Below, piece by piece: positions 15,748-24,946 of a stretch of DNA of 64,000 bases. The DNA lies in assembly GCA_902494345.1 (NCBI GenBank), contig CABUSV010000006.1:49208-113207 (forward strand), read 5' to 3'. The translations under genes and the position numbers were made by a program. The notes under the pieces were generated by a model that was not told the DNA's origin, ran no database searches, and worked only from the letters and a program-made list of their open reading frames with translations. The stretch is from an uncultured Collinsella sp. (GTDB taxonomy: Bacteria > Actinomycetota > Coriobacteriia > Coriobacteriales > Coriobacteriaceae). Numbering within the stretch: the stretch's first letter is position 1; the number at the start of each line of letters is the position of its first letter.

Positions 15748-16626
15748 ATGAACAAGCCGAGTGTTTCTGCCGGCGTCGTTGCCGGCGTTGCTCTGGGGGC
15801 CGCGGCGCTTGGTGCGGCCGCTGTCGCTGTTCGTGCTGCCTGTCTGCAGGTTGCGCGAACCCGCAATGGGTTGGCGCGTGTGAAGCGCGTGCACGACGAG
15901 GGCGGCGACGAAGTCCGTGTATTGGTGCAAGGTGGCGTCTACCAAAGCGCGAGTTACGTTGGCGATCGTTGGGCGGAGCCCGTCTTTGCGTACTATCGCG
16001 CGTTTGACGACGTGTTTGAGGCCGAGGATGCGATGCGCGACGCTTATGGTCACGGTATCAGCCGTATGCTTATGCTGGGCGGCGGCGGGTTTGCCTATCC
16101 TAAATTCGCCCTGATGTCGCACGAGGGCTTGCGCATGGACGTTATCGAGTATGACGGAGAGATTACGCGCCTGGCGCGCCGCTGGTTCTACCTAGACGAG
16201 CTGGAGCGCGCGGCGGGCGATCGCCTGCGGGTGATAACCGCTGAGGCTCGCTCGTATCTGGGTGTGACGAGCGTGGGCCATCGTCGCTATGACGCGGTCG
16301 TGAGCGATTGCTTTGGCGGTGCCGAGCCCGTACGCGAGCTGGCGACGGTTGAGGCGTTGCGTTTAGTGCGGGGCAGCCTAAATGTTGGTGGCGTCTACGT
16401 CGCCAATATTGTGAGCGCAAACGAGGGGAGCGACGTGACGTTCCTGCGCGACTGCGCTGCCACGGCACTCGAGGTATTCGCCCATGCCTGGGTGGTCCCG
16501 TGCGGCGATGCGGAGTTCGGCGGCGAGGAGAACTACCTGCTCATCGCCAGCGACGGCGACTACGCCTTTGCCGAAGCCGTGCCCTTCGACACCGACTTCC
16601 TCGGCACCGTCCTTCACGACAAATAA
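15748..16626 (+). CDS. Spermidine-synthase-like methyltransferase-fold protein with membrane anchor
   Basis: The 292-residue protein has an Ala/Gly/Val-rich hydrophobic N-terminus (about residues 8-32), probably a membrane anchor. A spermidine synthase-like domain follows: MLGGGGFAYPKFAL (about 110-123), DVIEYDGEITRLARRWF and YDAVVSDCFGGAEPV. The active-site Asp region of true spermidine synthases (LxxGGGDG...DAFD) is altered to SDCFG, so polyamine synthesis is uncertain. Similar proteins are annotated as fused or spermidine synthase-like. It starts on the base after the elp3 stop codon and is transcribed with it. Confidence 0.8.
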   Translation: MNKPSVSAGVVAGVALGAAALGAAAVAVRAACLQVARTRNGLARVKRVHDEGGDEVRVLVQGGVYQSASYVGDRWAEPVFAYYRAFDDVFEAEDAMRDAYGHGISRMLMLGGGGFAYPKFALMSHEGLRMDVIEYDGEITRLARRWFYLDELERAAGDRLRVITAEARSYLGVTSVGHRRYDAVVSDCFGGAEPVRELATVEALRLVRGSLNVGGVYVANIVSANEGSDVTFLRDCAATALEVFAHAWVVPCGDAEFGGEENYLLIASDGDYAFAEAVPFDTDFLGTVLHDK

Positions 16627-16652
16627 GTCTCCCCGTCCCAAAAAGACTGGTC

Positions 16653-19097
16653 TTAGGCGTGGTCGCGCCAGCCGAGAACGCGCTGCTTCATGCCTTCGAT
16701 GTCGAGCACGCCTTCGGCAAAGCCTTTGCGCACGAGCTCTTCTGGAACGAATTCGTCGTACCGATCAAAGTAAGGCACCTCGCCGGGATAGACGAGGTCG
16801 ATGGGGTCGAAGTCTTTCTCGGCTTCGGCGGCGAGCACTTCAAAGAACGTCTCCTCGTCGGCCTTCATCTTAAACTGCATAAAGTACGGGCGTGACGGGT
16901 CGAGTCCGCGAAGGCCCAACTCAGCGGCGCATTTGATTTTAAGCATGCGCTCGAGTGCTAGGAAGGCGTAGCTACCCAACCAGGGGAAGAGCACCCAGGT
17001 GTCGCCACCCAGGTTGATGAGCGGCTTGGTCCCCGCGCCCGAAATCTCGGCGGTATGACGAGCCTGCGCCAAGCGAGCCCGTGCGTTACCCATAAGGTAC
17101 GGATATGCCGCGTGCTCAGTGAGCGCTTGGCGCACGCGCTCGAGCACATGCGTGTTAATGTCGCCGGGGCAGTCGCCAAAGTAGGCCGGCACCCGGCCTT
17201 TGACCTGCGTGGCAAAGACGGTATGGCGCTTCCAGTCCACTTCTTCGACAATCCAGCAATGGCCTGCGATGGCGATGCGCTCACCGGGCGGTGGAGGATT
17301 GACGATCGTGCCCAACTCGGCCGACTCGCTGCGAACGGTAAACTCCTCGTTTTCCTGGAACACGGCGTAGAACTTAAAGTTGTTGATGATGCGCTCGCCC
17401 GCGAGACCCACGATGAGCCCGCCACCTTCGGTGACCTGGATATGGTCGATCTTAATGAGGTGACGTAGCAGCACACGGTAATCGTCTGCCGAGACACGGT
17501 GGAAATAGCTGAGCGTGAGCACGCGCTGGGCAAGTTCGGCCGGCGTGAGCTCGCCGGTGCTGGCGAGGGTCGACATAGTCTGGTGATAGAGCAGGCTGTA
17601 GGGGAGTCGATCGAGCTCGGGCGGCTCGACCCACTTTTCTTCGCGATAGAGTTGTACGAGCGCGATACCCTGCAGGAGTTTCCAAGGAATGGTCTCGGGC
17701 ATCATCGTGCGCGGCTCGGGTTCTTCCTCGCGCATGACAAACCACATCTCGGGTGGAAGGTCGCGACGGCCTGTGCGCCCCATGCGCTGCAAAAAGGAGC
17801 TGACGGTAAACGGCGCATCGATCTGAAACGCACGCTCCAGGCGGCCGATATCGATACCGAGCTCCAGCGTAGAGGTGGTGACGGTCGTCTGTGCCTGTTC
17901 TTCATCGCGCATGAGCTCCTCGGCCGTCTCGCGCAGCGATGCCGAAAGGTTGCCGTGATGGATTAGAAAGCGGTCGGGCTCGTGTCGACTTTCGCAGTAG
18001 CTGCGCAGCATGGAACACACGGCCTCTGCCTCCTCGCGCGAGTTGGCAAAGACCAGGCACTTGCGGCCGCGCGTATGCTCAAAGATATAGCCCATACCGG
18101 GGTCGGCGTTGTCGGGCGCCGTGTCGGTGGGGTTGAGAAGTGCCTGCTCGGCCGCTCGTGGGATGTCGACTTCGCCCTCGGGGGCCGAGGAAGTGCGACG
18201 GTCTTTGGGAGCGGCCTTGCCCCGCGCCTGCTCGCGACGTTGACGGCGTTCTTCCTGTGCAAGCTGTCCGCTGTGACGCATATCTTGGGCGCCGGCGGGC
18301 AGTGCCGCGGATGCCGCCGCCTCGATGCGCTCGCACGCAAGCACTTCGGCCTCTTGAGGACCCGTGCTCTCGAATCCCCGCTGCTGTGCCTGGGGACCCG
18401 AGTTGTAGAAGTGCTCCATGGAGATGCGCCACACGCGGCGCGGTTCCTCAAAGCGGGGGATGATGCAATCGCGTCCTGTTCCCTGTGAGAGAAAGGCGCC
18501 CGTGCGCTCGGGGTCGCCGATGGTGGCAGAAAGGCCGATGCGGCGGGGCTGCACGCCTGCCATGCGCGAGAGGCGCTCGATAAGGCAGAGCGTCTGACCG
18601 CCGCGGTCGCCGCGCATGAGCGAATGAACCTCGTCGATAACCACATAGCGCAGGTCGCAAAACATACGAGGGATTGCCATGTGCTTATGGATCAGGAGCG
18701 CCTCGAGCGACTCGGGCGTAATCTGCAAGATACCGCTCGGTTTTTTGATGAGCTTAGCCTTGTGCGACTGCGAGACATCGCCATGCCAGTGCCAGACAGG
18801 GATATCGGCCTCTTCGCATAGGTCGTTGAGGCGGACGAACTGATCATTGATGAGTGCCTTGAGGGGGCCGATATAGAGGGCGCCAACGCTTGCGGGCGGG
18901 TTCTCCCAAAACTCGGTCAGGATGGGAAAGAAGGCTGCCTCGGTTTTGCCGGAAGCCGTGGATGCCGTCAGGAGCACATTGTCCTGCGTATTAAAGATGG
19001 CGTCTGCCGCTGCAACCTGGATAGAGCGCAGACTCTCCCAATCGTGGGAGTAGATGAAGTCTTGGATAAACGGGGCGTAGCGGTCAAAGGCGTTCAC
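16653..19097 (-). CDS. Lhr-like SF2 helicase of a TerB/ATPase/helicase operon (SngC-like)
   Basis: The 814-residue protein has a complete SF2 core: TASTASGKT (residues 44-52), DEVHSL (155-160), SAT (190-192), STLELGIDIGRLERAF (409-424) and QRMGRTGR (438-445). A charged, low-complexity insert (about 235-335, with QEERRQRREQARGK) separates the two RecA lobes. A winged-helix/Lhr-type C-terminal part follows. It resembles BrxHI/Lhr-like helicases but is about half the size of full Lhr. The GTG at 19097 is used because AAAGGAGG lies directly before it. It is the third gene after the TerB-domain protein and the ATPase, the make-up of the Shango anti-phage system. Shango assignment is by composition, not by search. 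Confidence 0.85.
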   Translation of the reverse strand: MNAFDRYAPFIQDFIYSHDWESLRSIQVAAADAIFNTQDNVLLTASTASGKTEAAFFPILTEFWENPPASVGALYIGPLKALINDQFVRLNDLCEEADIPVWHWHGDVSQSHKAKLIKKPSGILQITPESLEALLIHKHMAIPRMFCDLRYVVIDEVHSLMRGDRGGQTLCLIERLSRMAGVQPRRIGLSATIGDPERTGAFLSQGTGRDCIIPRFEEPRRVWRISMEHFYNSGPQAQQRGFESTGPQEAEVLACERIEAAASAALPAGAQDMRHSGQLAQEERRQRREQARGKAAPKDRRTSSAPEGEVDIPRAAEQALLNPTDTAPDNADPGMGYIFEHTRGRKCLVFANSREEAEAVCSMLRSYCESRHEPDRFLIHHGNLSASLRETAEELMRDEEQAQTTVTTSTLELGIDIGRLERAFQIDAPFTVSSFLQRMGRTGRRDLPPEMWFVMREEEPEPRTMMPETIPWKLLQGIALVQLYREEKWVEPPELDRLPYSLLYHQTMSTLASTGELTPAELAQRVLTLSYFHRVSADDYRVLLRHLIKIDHIQVTEGGGLIVGLAGERIINNFKFYAVFQENEEFTVRSESAELGTIVNPPPPGERIAIAGHCWIVEEVDWKRHTVFATQVKGRVPAYFGDCPGDINTHVLERVRQALTEHAAYPYLMGNARARLAQARHTAEISGAGTKPLINLGGDTWVLFPWLGSYAFLALERMLKIKCAAELGLRGLDPSRPYFMQFKMKADEETFFEVLAAEAEKDFDPIDLVYPGEVPYFDRYDEFVPEELVRKGFAEGVLDIEGMKQRVLGWRDHA

Positions 19098-19178
19098 GGG
19101 GCCTCCTTTCAAAAACGAATCTCTCAACGCGGTGGGCAGTGGCTTGCTGCATTACTGCCTCGACGTTTGCCCAGATAA

Positions 19179-19215
19179 AACCTGCCAAAATAAACCTGTC
19201 CCTTTTTGGCAGGTT
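19179..19215 (-). repeat. Hairpin of the GGGAC-core family inside the TerB operon (copy 2)
   Basis: A 12-bp perfect inverted repeat (19179-19190 with 19204-19215) encloses, on the minus strand, AGGGACAGGTTTA. The stop codon of the ATPase gene (19214-19216) lies within the arm. It occupies much of the 116-bp gap between the ATPase and helicase genes and might lower or modulate helicase expression. On the minus strand it is followed by TTTATC, a poor T-tract. Confidence 0.65.
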
Positions 19216-20509
19216 AGATGGTGAATTCGGCGAAGTTGCGGTCATCGGGTGATGCGGGCGATTCGCTGACCGGTGTGAGGCTATCGCCGCCGACGCTTTG
19301 TAGTAGCTCGGCAACGTTGGCATCGGGGTTCTGGCATAGGATGTCGAGCAGCTCGATAAAGTCGCGAATTACCTCGCGAGGCGTCAGGTGCGTATCGGCT
19401 CCCACGCGGCCAAACTCAATCTTGAGGAAGTCCACCAAGTCGTTCTCGGTAAGCGTGGGCGTCCAGCCAAAGTAGCCGGCGTGAATTTGCATGAGTTTTT
19501 CGATCAGCACCAGTAGCTCCTCGTAGGTGAGCGGCTGCAAGCGGATGATGGGCGCGAGCATGTCCTTAAGGTCCTCGCGTGCAAAGCGACCCTGAGCGAG
19601 CCGGCTGCGCAGAGCCTCGTAGGAGAATACGCCGCGACGGCGGTCCTCGATGGAGGTCGGCGTGCCGCCCATGATCATGCCCAAGTACTGCGCCTTGCCC
19701 TGGAGCGTGTCGTTGTACATGGTGAGGATTTTCTCGTAGTTGTACTGGCGCGTGATGGCGTTGGGAATCTTGTACAGGTTTACGAGTTCGTCGATGAGCA
19801 CCAGCATGCCCTTGTAGCCGCTGCAGACCAAAAAGCGTGCGATGAGTTTGACGTAGTCGTACCAGTCGTCATCGCTGATGATGGTCGAGGAGCCCAGCTC
19901 GGCGCGCGCCTCGCTCTTGGTTCGGTACTCGCCTCGGATCCACTTGGTTACGCGGTTCATGGTCTCCTCGTCGCCCTCGGAAACGGCCGCGCGATAGCGA
20001 CGGAGCATGCGGGCAAAGTCGAAGCCGTGGACCATTTCCTCGAGCGGAGCGAGTTGGGCATTGATAGCCGACTCATCGGCGTCCGCGCACGAGGCGACCC
20101 AGCGATCGAGAATCAGGTTGAGCGCGCCGCCCTCGGGGCGCGTCTTGGTCGATATATTGCGGATGAGCTCACGGTAGGTGGCAAGGCCCTGTCCCTGGCC
20201 GCCCTGCAGGCGGCGTTCAGGGGATAGGTCGGCATCGGCGACGACGAATCCCTCACCCATGGCGTGCGTGCGGATGGTCTGGAGCAAAAAGCTCTTGCCG
20301 GCGCCGTAACGACCGACCAGAAAGCGGAAGCTCGCGCCACCGTCGGAGATGAGACTCAGATCGGTGAGCAGGGCGCGAATCTCGACCTCGCGCCCTACGG
20401 TGATGTAAGGAAGGCCGATGCGCGGGACCACGCCGCCCTTGAGCGAGTTTAGGATAACGGCAGCGACGCGTTTGGGTACGCGGGGCGCTGCGGATGTGGT
20501 ATCACTCAT
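19214..20509 (-). CDS. BrxD/DUF2791-like P-loop ATPase (SngB-like)
   Basis: The 431-residue protein has Walker A FLVGRYGAGKS (residues 63-73) and Walker B MLVLIDELVNLYK (235-247), with the GMIMGGTPTSIEDRRRGVFSYEALRSRL segment characteristic of the BrxC/BrxD (DUF2791) group. These ATPases act with a helicase in BREX type 2 and related anti-phage systems. It begins within the TerB gene (8-bp overlap, ATGAGTGA), showing tight co-translation. No pglX, pglZ or brxL gene is near, so this is not BREX. Confidence 0.87.
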   Translation of the reverse strand: MSDTTSAAPRVPKRVAAVILNSLKGGVVPRIGLPYITVGREVEIRALLTDLSLISDGGASFRFLVGRYGAGKSFLLQTIRTHAMGEGFVVADADLSPERRLQGGQGQGLATYRELIRNISTKTRPEGGALNLILDRWVASCADADESAINAQLAPLEEMVHGFDFARMLRRYRAAVSEGDEETMNRVTKWIRGEYRTKSEARAELGSSTIISDDDWYDYVKLIARFLVCSGYKGMLVLIDELVNLYKIPNAITRQYNYEKILTMYNDTLQGKAQYLGMIMGGTPTSIEDRRRGVFSYEALRSRLAQGRFAREDLKDMLAPIIRLQPLTYEELLVLIEKLMQIHAGYFGWTPTLTENDLVDFLKIEFGRVGADTHLTPREVIRDFIELLDILCQNPDANVAELLQSVGGDSLTPVSESPASPDDRNFAEFTI

Positions 20510-22262
20510 GGTCTAGGTATCCTCTCACGTCTGCTTCGTAATCCTCGATAATTTGCGGTCCTGCCGCGCCGAATTCGATAACGGTGTCTCCCACCAGGTC
20601 AAAGAGTGACTCGTTGATGCTGTCGACGAGCATGTCCTCGCTCTGCCCCGATTGCACTACCGCCGATTCCGCCTGTACTGCGTTATGCTCGAGCAGCGCG
20701 CGGAGATAGGCGTCTGCGGCAGGCGTGAGTTCGTTCGTGGCGTCAGCGGGCGCAACGGCTGCGAACGCGGGCGTCGGCGCGAGAAGCGGTGCCACGACAC
20801 CAAACTGTTCGGTGGATATGGTTGGCTCGTCGGCCTCGTCCTGCCGAATGGGTGCCGCGATCGCCTCGACAATCGCGTCGGCTACGGGCTCGGCTTCCGG
20901 TTGCCCTGAGTCCGCTGCCTCGGCTTCCACAGGTGCGCCGTCCTCGCGCTCTTCATCGATCAAAAGCGCTTCACGCGTTTGCGCGGCGGCGCTCCGAATG
21001 TGCCCCAGCTGACTCAGATCGATATCGATCTTGACGGGCTGGTGTGCGGTATCCCATGAAAGCCATGCCACAATCTCGTCATCGATAATCTTGGCCAGAT
21101 ATTTGGGGACCTTTTCTTCCTTAAGGGGATGGGCGGGGTCCAGCGCCAGGCGCAGGCGTTGGTCGCAGGCGCGCATCATTTCACCGAGCTTGCTGCTCTT
21201 TTGCCTACTACCGTGGATACGCATACATTCCCAAAAGCCGTTTTGGCAACGGTAGATATGGATGGGATCCAGGCGGTATTCGCAGTCCTTGTGGCGCTCG
21301 GGCGCAAAGAATACGGCCGAGGCAAACATGGTGTAGGGCATGGCCGTCTCCTCCCCAAATAAGCTCGCCACGATGCCGGTCTTTCGGTGCGTGTCATAGT
21401 AGCGCGCCATATGGACATACACGGCGCACGCCACGTGGCGCAGATCGCGGTGGTGGTTGCGGTCGAGCCGCGAGTTACTTAGGTTGTACGTGGAGAGGGC
21501 GTTGATGGCGGCCATGAGTCGCTCCTCGCGCACCTCATCGGGCGGAAGGGGGAGCGTGGGCTCGGAGGTTTTGCGACGCTTAGGGGTCTGGCCGGACGGT
21601 GCCGGCGCTGGCACAAGGTCTCGTGCCGCGTGCCGCAGCTCGATAAGGGCATTATCGAACATGACGGTTTTAGAGTCACGAAGCAGCTTGGGGTCGAGCG
21701 CGTGGAACACGGCGTAATCCTGCAGCCACACGCGCGCAAACCGGTCGATGCCGGGCTCAAAGGCGCGGTAGGCATCCCAAAAGGCCTTGATCTTGTTAAA
21801 ACCCTCGAGCGGATTATCTACGCCAATGCCGCAAATCAGCTCATAGAGATACAGAAAGGCAAAGGATGTAGACGTTTCCTCGACGGTTCCGCGGCGCACT
21901 TGGGCACGCCAGGTAAAGTAGCCGCGCAACTGTCGATCGCTCATGGCATTGTAGGTGGGAAAGTACGACTTAAAGGTGCCGTTGTAGGGGCAGTCGTCCT
22001 CAAAGTCGGCCATCAGCAGGCCTTGGCGGTAAAAAAGCTCGGCTTCCGAAAGCCAGCGACCCGCGCCGCCTTTGGGGTCATCCTGCCAGCGCGATATCTC
22101 GCGCATCTTGCGGTACTGGTCGGGAAGGAAATTCTGCATCTGTCGGCCGGTTTTGAGAATCGGCTCGTCTGCGTAGATTTCGTTTGAGAAACGGGCGGAC
22201 TGATGGGTCCGAGCCTCGGCCATAATGCGCTCGATGAGCATTTTGATGTCCTGGTCGGCCAC
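20502..22262 (-). CDS. TerB-N/TerB-C domain protein (SngA-like)
   Basis: The 586-residue protein opens the operon. Residues about 45-190 match TerB-N, with GYFTWRAQVRRG (114-125) and FAFLYLYELICGIG (134-147) as its signature. A central helical region follows. The C-terminal TerB-C module is seen in VKIDIDLSQLGHIRSAAAQT and in SEDMLVDSINESLFDLVGD with TVIEF, split by a long Glu/Ala/Pro-rich linker (about 435-520). TerB-N/TerB-C proteins with a helicase and an ATPase form predicted DNA-processing stress systems, and one such trio is the Shango defence system. GTG start at 22262 after GGAGAGGAG. No terC/terD/terE genes are near, so a tellurite operon is unlikely. Confidence 0.85.
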   Translation of the reverse strand: MADQDIKMLIERIMAEARTHQSARFSNEIYADEPILKTGRQMQNFLPDQYRKMREISRWQDDPKGGAGRWLSEAELFYRQGLLMADFEDDCPYNGTFKSYFPTYNAMSDRQLRGYFTWRAQVRRGTVEETSTSFAFLYLYELICGIGVDNPLEGFNKIKAFWDAYRAFEPGIDRFARVWLQDYAVFHALDPKLLRDSKTVMFDNALIELRHAARDLVPAPAPSGQTPKRRKTSEPTLPLPPDEVREERLMAAINALSTYNLSNSRLDRNHHRDLRHVACAVYVHMARYYDTHRKTGIVASLFGEETAMPYTMFASAVFFAPERHKDCEYRLDPIHIYRCQNGFWECMRIHGSRQKSSKLGEMMRACDQRLRLALDPAHPLKEEKVPKYLAKIIDDEIVAWLSWDTAHQPVKIDIDLSQLGHIRSAAAQTREALLIDEEREDGAPVEAEAADSGQPEAEPVADAIVEAIAAPIRQDEADEPTISTEQFGVVAPLLAPTPAFAAVAPADATNELTPAADAYLRALLEHNAVQAESAVVQSGQSEDMLVDSINESLFDLVGDTVIEFGAAGPQIIEDYEADVRGYLDHE

Positions 22263-22350
22263 CGCTTCTCCTCTCCTAACGCAGCTTCGGTGACCTCATA
22301 TCATAGCACAGCATCAAACAGGTGTTCGAGATACTGCTGCGTAGATAGAT

Positions 22351-23067
22351 TTAGAACAGGAGGGCGTAGATGACGGCGATGACGACGGAGGGAAGCATAT
22401 TGGCCGTACGGAAGGTCTGAGGACGGATGAGGTTGACGCCGACGCAGAAGATGAGCATGGAGCCTACGAGCGAAAGGCTGTTGAGGGCCGCTGTGGTCAT
22501 GATGGGGGAGAGCGCGCCGGCAAACAACGTGATCGTCCCCTGGAACACGGCGACGGGCAGGGCCGAGAAGATGCAGCCGCGGCCAAGCGAGGCCGTCATG
22601 GTGCAGACGATGATGCAGTCCAGTGCGCCCTTGAGGGCAAGCGTTGACCAGTCGCCGAGCAGGCCGTCCTGGATCGATCCCACAATGGCCATGGCGCCAA
22701 TGCACACGGTGAGTGAAGTCGAGACAAAAGCGTTGGTGAACTCGTTATCGCCCTCACTGCCAGTCTTGCGCTTGAGCCATTCGCCAAGGTTCTCGATGGC
22801 GGCTTCCAAGTTGACGGCCTCGCCGATGAGCGAACCGACCGCAAATGAGACGATGAGCATGGTGGTACCGGTGGTCGCCAGCGCCTTCCCATCGATAAGG
22901 AGCATCTTTTGCATGGTGCCGCCAAGGCCGATAAACAGGACGCACAGCCCCGATGCTTTCATGAGCGTGTCTTGGATGCGCGGTGTAATGAAGCGGCCGC
23001 CCGCTAATCCCAAAAGACCGCCCGCAATCAAAAGCACAACGTTGATGATTGTTCCCAAGCCCGGCAT
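22351..23067 (-). CDS. DUF554 family membrane protein
   Basis: The 238-residue protein has about seven hydrophobic segments and the DUF554 hallmarks: GTIINVVLLIAGGLLGLAGG at the N-terminus, GLCVLFIGLGGTMQ, VGSLIGEAVNLEAAIENLGEWLK and IVGSIQDGLLGD. YdfK/YqgA-like relatives are of unknown transport function. The ATG at 23067 follows GGGAGGG; the open frame to 23136 has no such site. It is on the same strand as the TerB operon but 88 bp before it, so they may or may not be co-transcribed. Confidence 0.88.
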   Translation of the reverse strand: MPGLGTIINVVLLIAGGLLGLAGGRFITPRIQDTLMKASGLCVLFIGLGGTMQKMLLIDGKALATTGTTMLIVSFAVGSLIGEAVNLEAAIENLGEWLKRKTGSEGDNEFTNAFVSTSLTVCIGAMAIVGSIQDGLLGDWSTLALKGALDCIIVCTMTASLGRGCIFSALPVAVFQGTITLFAGALSPIMTTAALNSLSLVGSMLIFCVGVNLIRPQTFRTANMLPSVVIAVIYALLF

Positions 23068-23136
23068 GAGCCCTCCCGTATTGATGCCAACGTGGCAATC
23101 GTAGCAGAGTGGAATGCGAGGTACATCGCGACTCAT

Positions 23137-23165
23137 CTAATACGTTATATAAGTGGCATTAGCAA
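23137..23165 (-). promoter_or_regulatory. Candidate promoter of the DUF554 gene
   Basis: On the minus strand TTGCTA and TATTAG are 17 bp apart in an AT-rich stretch about 70 bp before the ATG at 23067. Both boxes match consensus at four of six positions. Confidence 0.35.
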
Positions 23166-23185
23166 CGACGCGCAGCATTTAAGCC

Positions 23186-24616
23186 TCAGGTGGTTGTCGG
23201 GACATAGGGATAGTATTCAAAGCGCAGTGTCATAAGCCGCTGTGGGGATTCAATAGCCGCGGCAATGATATTGGCATCGCGGGCACGATCAAACCCTTCG
23301 AGTTCGATCTGATACGAGACGTCTTGCATAATGTCCAGACGTCGCCAGGCTAGGAGTGTGTCACCATCGAATTCTAAGGTCTTGCCTCCGTCTGGAGCAA
23401 CGGCGTATAAACGCAGCTTGGCGGTGGTTGCAGGGTCGACAACCGTGACCTTTTTAATTTCGTTTCGAGTATTCTTGGCGCCCAACAAGGTGAGCAGTGT
23501 TGGGGCCACGACCTCGCCCGATGGCAAAAAGACGACTTCGATGGATTCGGGAAATGCGATGATGGCCGACTTACGGACGGGCTGATTGGCGGCGGCAACT
23601 TCGATGTCCGCAGCGTCGATGACCTCTGTGTGGTCGAGCGCGGCAAGCACGCAGCAGTTACCTTCATTGATCTCTTGAGGATCAGCAAGCCCCAGACTGT
23701 CCGCGAGCTCGGGATCGTTTGGATCGGCAGCGGGCTCATTCGGTGCTTCGAAAGAAGCTGGGACGCTGTTTGTCGGCGACGGCGTGTCGCCCGCACCTGC
23801 TTCTTTGTCCGCGCTCTCTTCTTGTATGGTTGCGTTGATGGGTTCGTCGTTTGAGGAGAGCGTCTTGGCGTCAAGCGCGGAGGGGAGAATTCCGATGGCT
23901 CCGGATCCGTTCCACTCCATTTCGAGAAGCGCCGGGTCGGCAAGAATGCGTTGCCTGCTTTGCGCGCGGGCATCGATTTCAATAGGGCCTGCCTCTATCC
24001 CTCGTGTAAGGCTGAGTGATCCGGCTGGCTTCTCGAAATGAGCGTCTGTGTCTTTGGTACTGACGGCGTAGAACAGCAGGGACGCTTCTCCCGCCGCGAT
24101 GGCATCGGTACCGGCTTTGGTCAGCCGCAACGATGCCGTGAATGAGAGGGTGGGCTGCGTGTCGTCTGCATTCGCGGCGGCGCAGCCCAGACATATACCG
24201 CCTCCTTTCTCGAAAAACGTACCGTCGAAGGCGACCTTCGCTCCGTTCGCCGAGTCATCGACCGAAGCGATGTCGATGCGCAGCTCTAAATTGCATGGAT
24301 CGCCATCTGCATCGAGCACAACCGAGCGCCACGTGCAGACGGCGCACCCCGCCTGGGAGCCGTTTGCCTTGTTCGAACGATTGATATCCACGACTATCGA
24401 GCCGTCCGTATTACGACGAAGGCATCCCGAGGTTGAGATTGCGGCCTGTGCGATCGAAAAACGCTTGCACGCAATGGCGCTCGACGGATTTGGTGCGGAG
24501 CTTAGGGCCGCTGGTAAGGAGTCTGCCATGACAGGAGTCGCCCAAGCGGCGACAGGCGTTCCGGTTGCGAGCGCGCCGCAGAGTGCGACGACGGGCAAAA
24601 GGTTCTTCGATGCCAT
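23186..24616 (-). CDS. Large exported protein of unknown function
   Basis: I do not recognise this 476-residue protein. A signal peptide is evident (residues 1-31, MASKNLLPVVALCGALATG to ATPVMA). The body has two regions with CxxC pairs (CAVCTW near 91 and CLGCAAA near 141), an acidic Pro/Glu/Asp-rich linker (about 265-315), a CC pair (EGNCCVLAAL) and a beta-rich C-terminal domain ending in EYYPYVPTTT. No sorting signal or C-terminal helix is present. It is the last gene of a five-gene cassette and starts 18 bp after the LAQTG protein; AAGGAG precedes its ATG. It is probably an adhesin- or assembly-related surface factor, which is a guess. Confidence 0.75.
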   Translation of the reverse strand: MASKNLLPVVALCGALATGTPVAAWATPVMADSLPAALSSAPNPSSAIACKRFSIAQAAISTSGCLRRNTDGSIVVDINRSNKANGSQAGCAVCTWRSVVLDADGDPCNLELRIDIASVDDSANGAKVAFDGTFFEKGGGICLGCAAANADDTQPTLSFTASLRLTKAGTDAIAAGEASLLFYAVSTKDTDAHFEKPAGSLSLTRGIEAGPIEIDARAQSRQRILADPALLEMEWNGSGAIGILPSALDAKTLSSNDEPINATIQEESADKEAGAGDTPSPTNSVPASFEAPNEPAADPNDPELADSLGLADPQEINEGNCCVLAALDHTEVIDAADIEVAAANQPVRKSAIIAFPESIEVVFLPSGEVVAPTLLTLLGAKNTRNEIKKVTVVDPATTAKLRLYAVAPDGGKTLEFDGDTLLAWRRLDIMQDVSYQIELEGFDRARDANIIAAAIESPQRLMTLRFEYYPYVPTTT

Positions 24617-24634
24617 GGGGTCTCCTTAGCTAAT

Positions 24635-24946
24635 TTAGTGCGGCCTGTTCATGTTTTGTTTCTGGCTGTGTTTGATGTGCAGACCGAGGCCGGCGGTTCC
24701 CGCGCCTGCTGCTGCGGCGCCTGCTGCCAAGAGCCATCGTTTGTCGCCTGTCTGCGCCAACGGTTCCTCGCGGTCGCTGCGGTCGAGCTCCGAGAGGTTG
24801 ACCGTCACTTGCGTGGCGGCCTGCGCCTGTTCTTGCTGGGCAAAGGCCATGGCTGGCCCAAACGCTAGGATGCTGACGGCGGCGGCCAGGGCGACGGCCT
24901 TATGCCGTGTGCGCACCGGGCTCGACCGTCCAGGTGATCGTCGCAA
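24635..24946 (-). CDS. Small surface protein with LAQTG sorting signal
   Basis: The protein of up to 103 residues has an N-terminal signal peptide (KAVALAAAVSILAFGPAMAFA) and a mature part of only about 30 residues. It ends with PLAQTGD, a hydrophobic Ala/Gly helix and a basic tail (HIKHSQKQ), a sortase sorting signal of the LAxTG type. The start is uncertain: TTG at 24946 overlaps the preceding gene by 47 bp, while GTG at 24916 overlaps it by 17 bp and removes the first 10 residues. No sortase gene lies in the window. The very small exposed part suggests a linker or a pilin-anchoring piece. Confidence 0.72.
   Translation of the reverse strand: MRRSPGRSSPVRTRHKAVALAAAVSILAFGPAMAFAQQEQAQAATQVTVNLSELDRSDREEPLAQTGDKRWLLAAGAAAAGAGTAGLGLHIKHSQKQNMNRPH

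Noticed and set aside
16653..22262. BREX or tellurite-resistance operon as the identity of the TerB operon.
   Set aside because: No pglX, pglZ, brxA, brxB or brxL for BREX, and no terC, terD or terE for tellurite resistance, lie in the neighbouring 20 kb.
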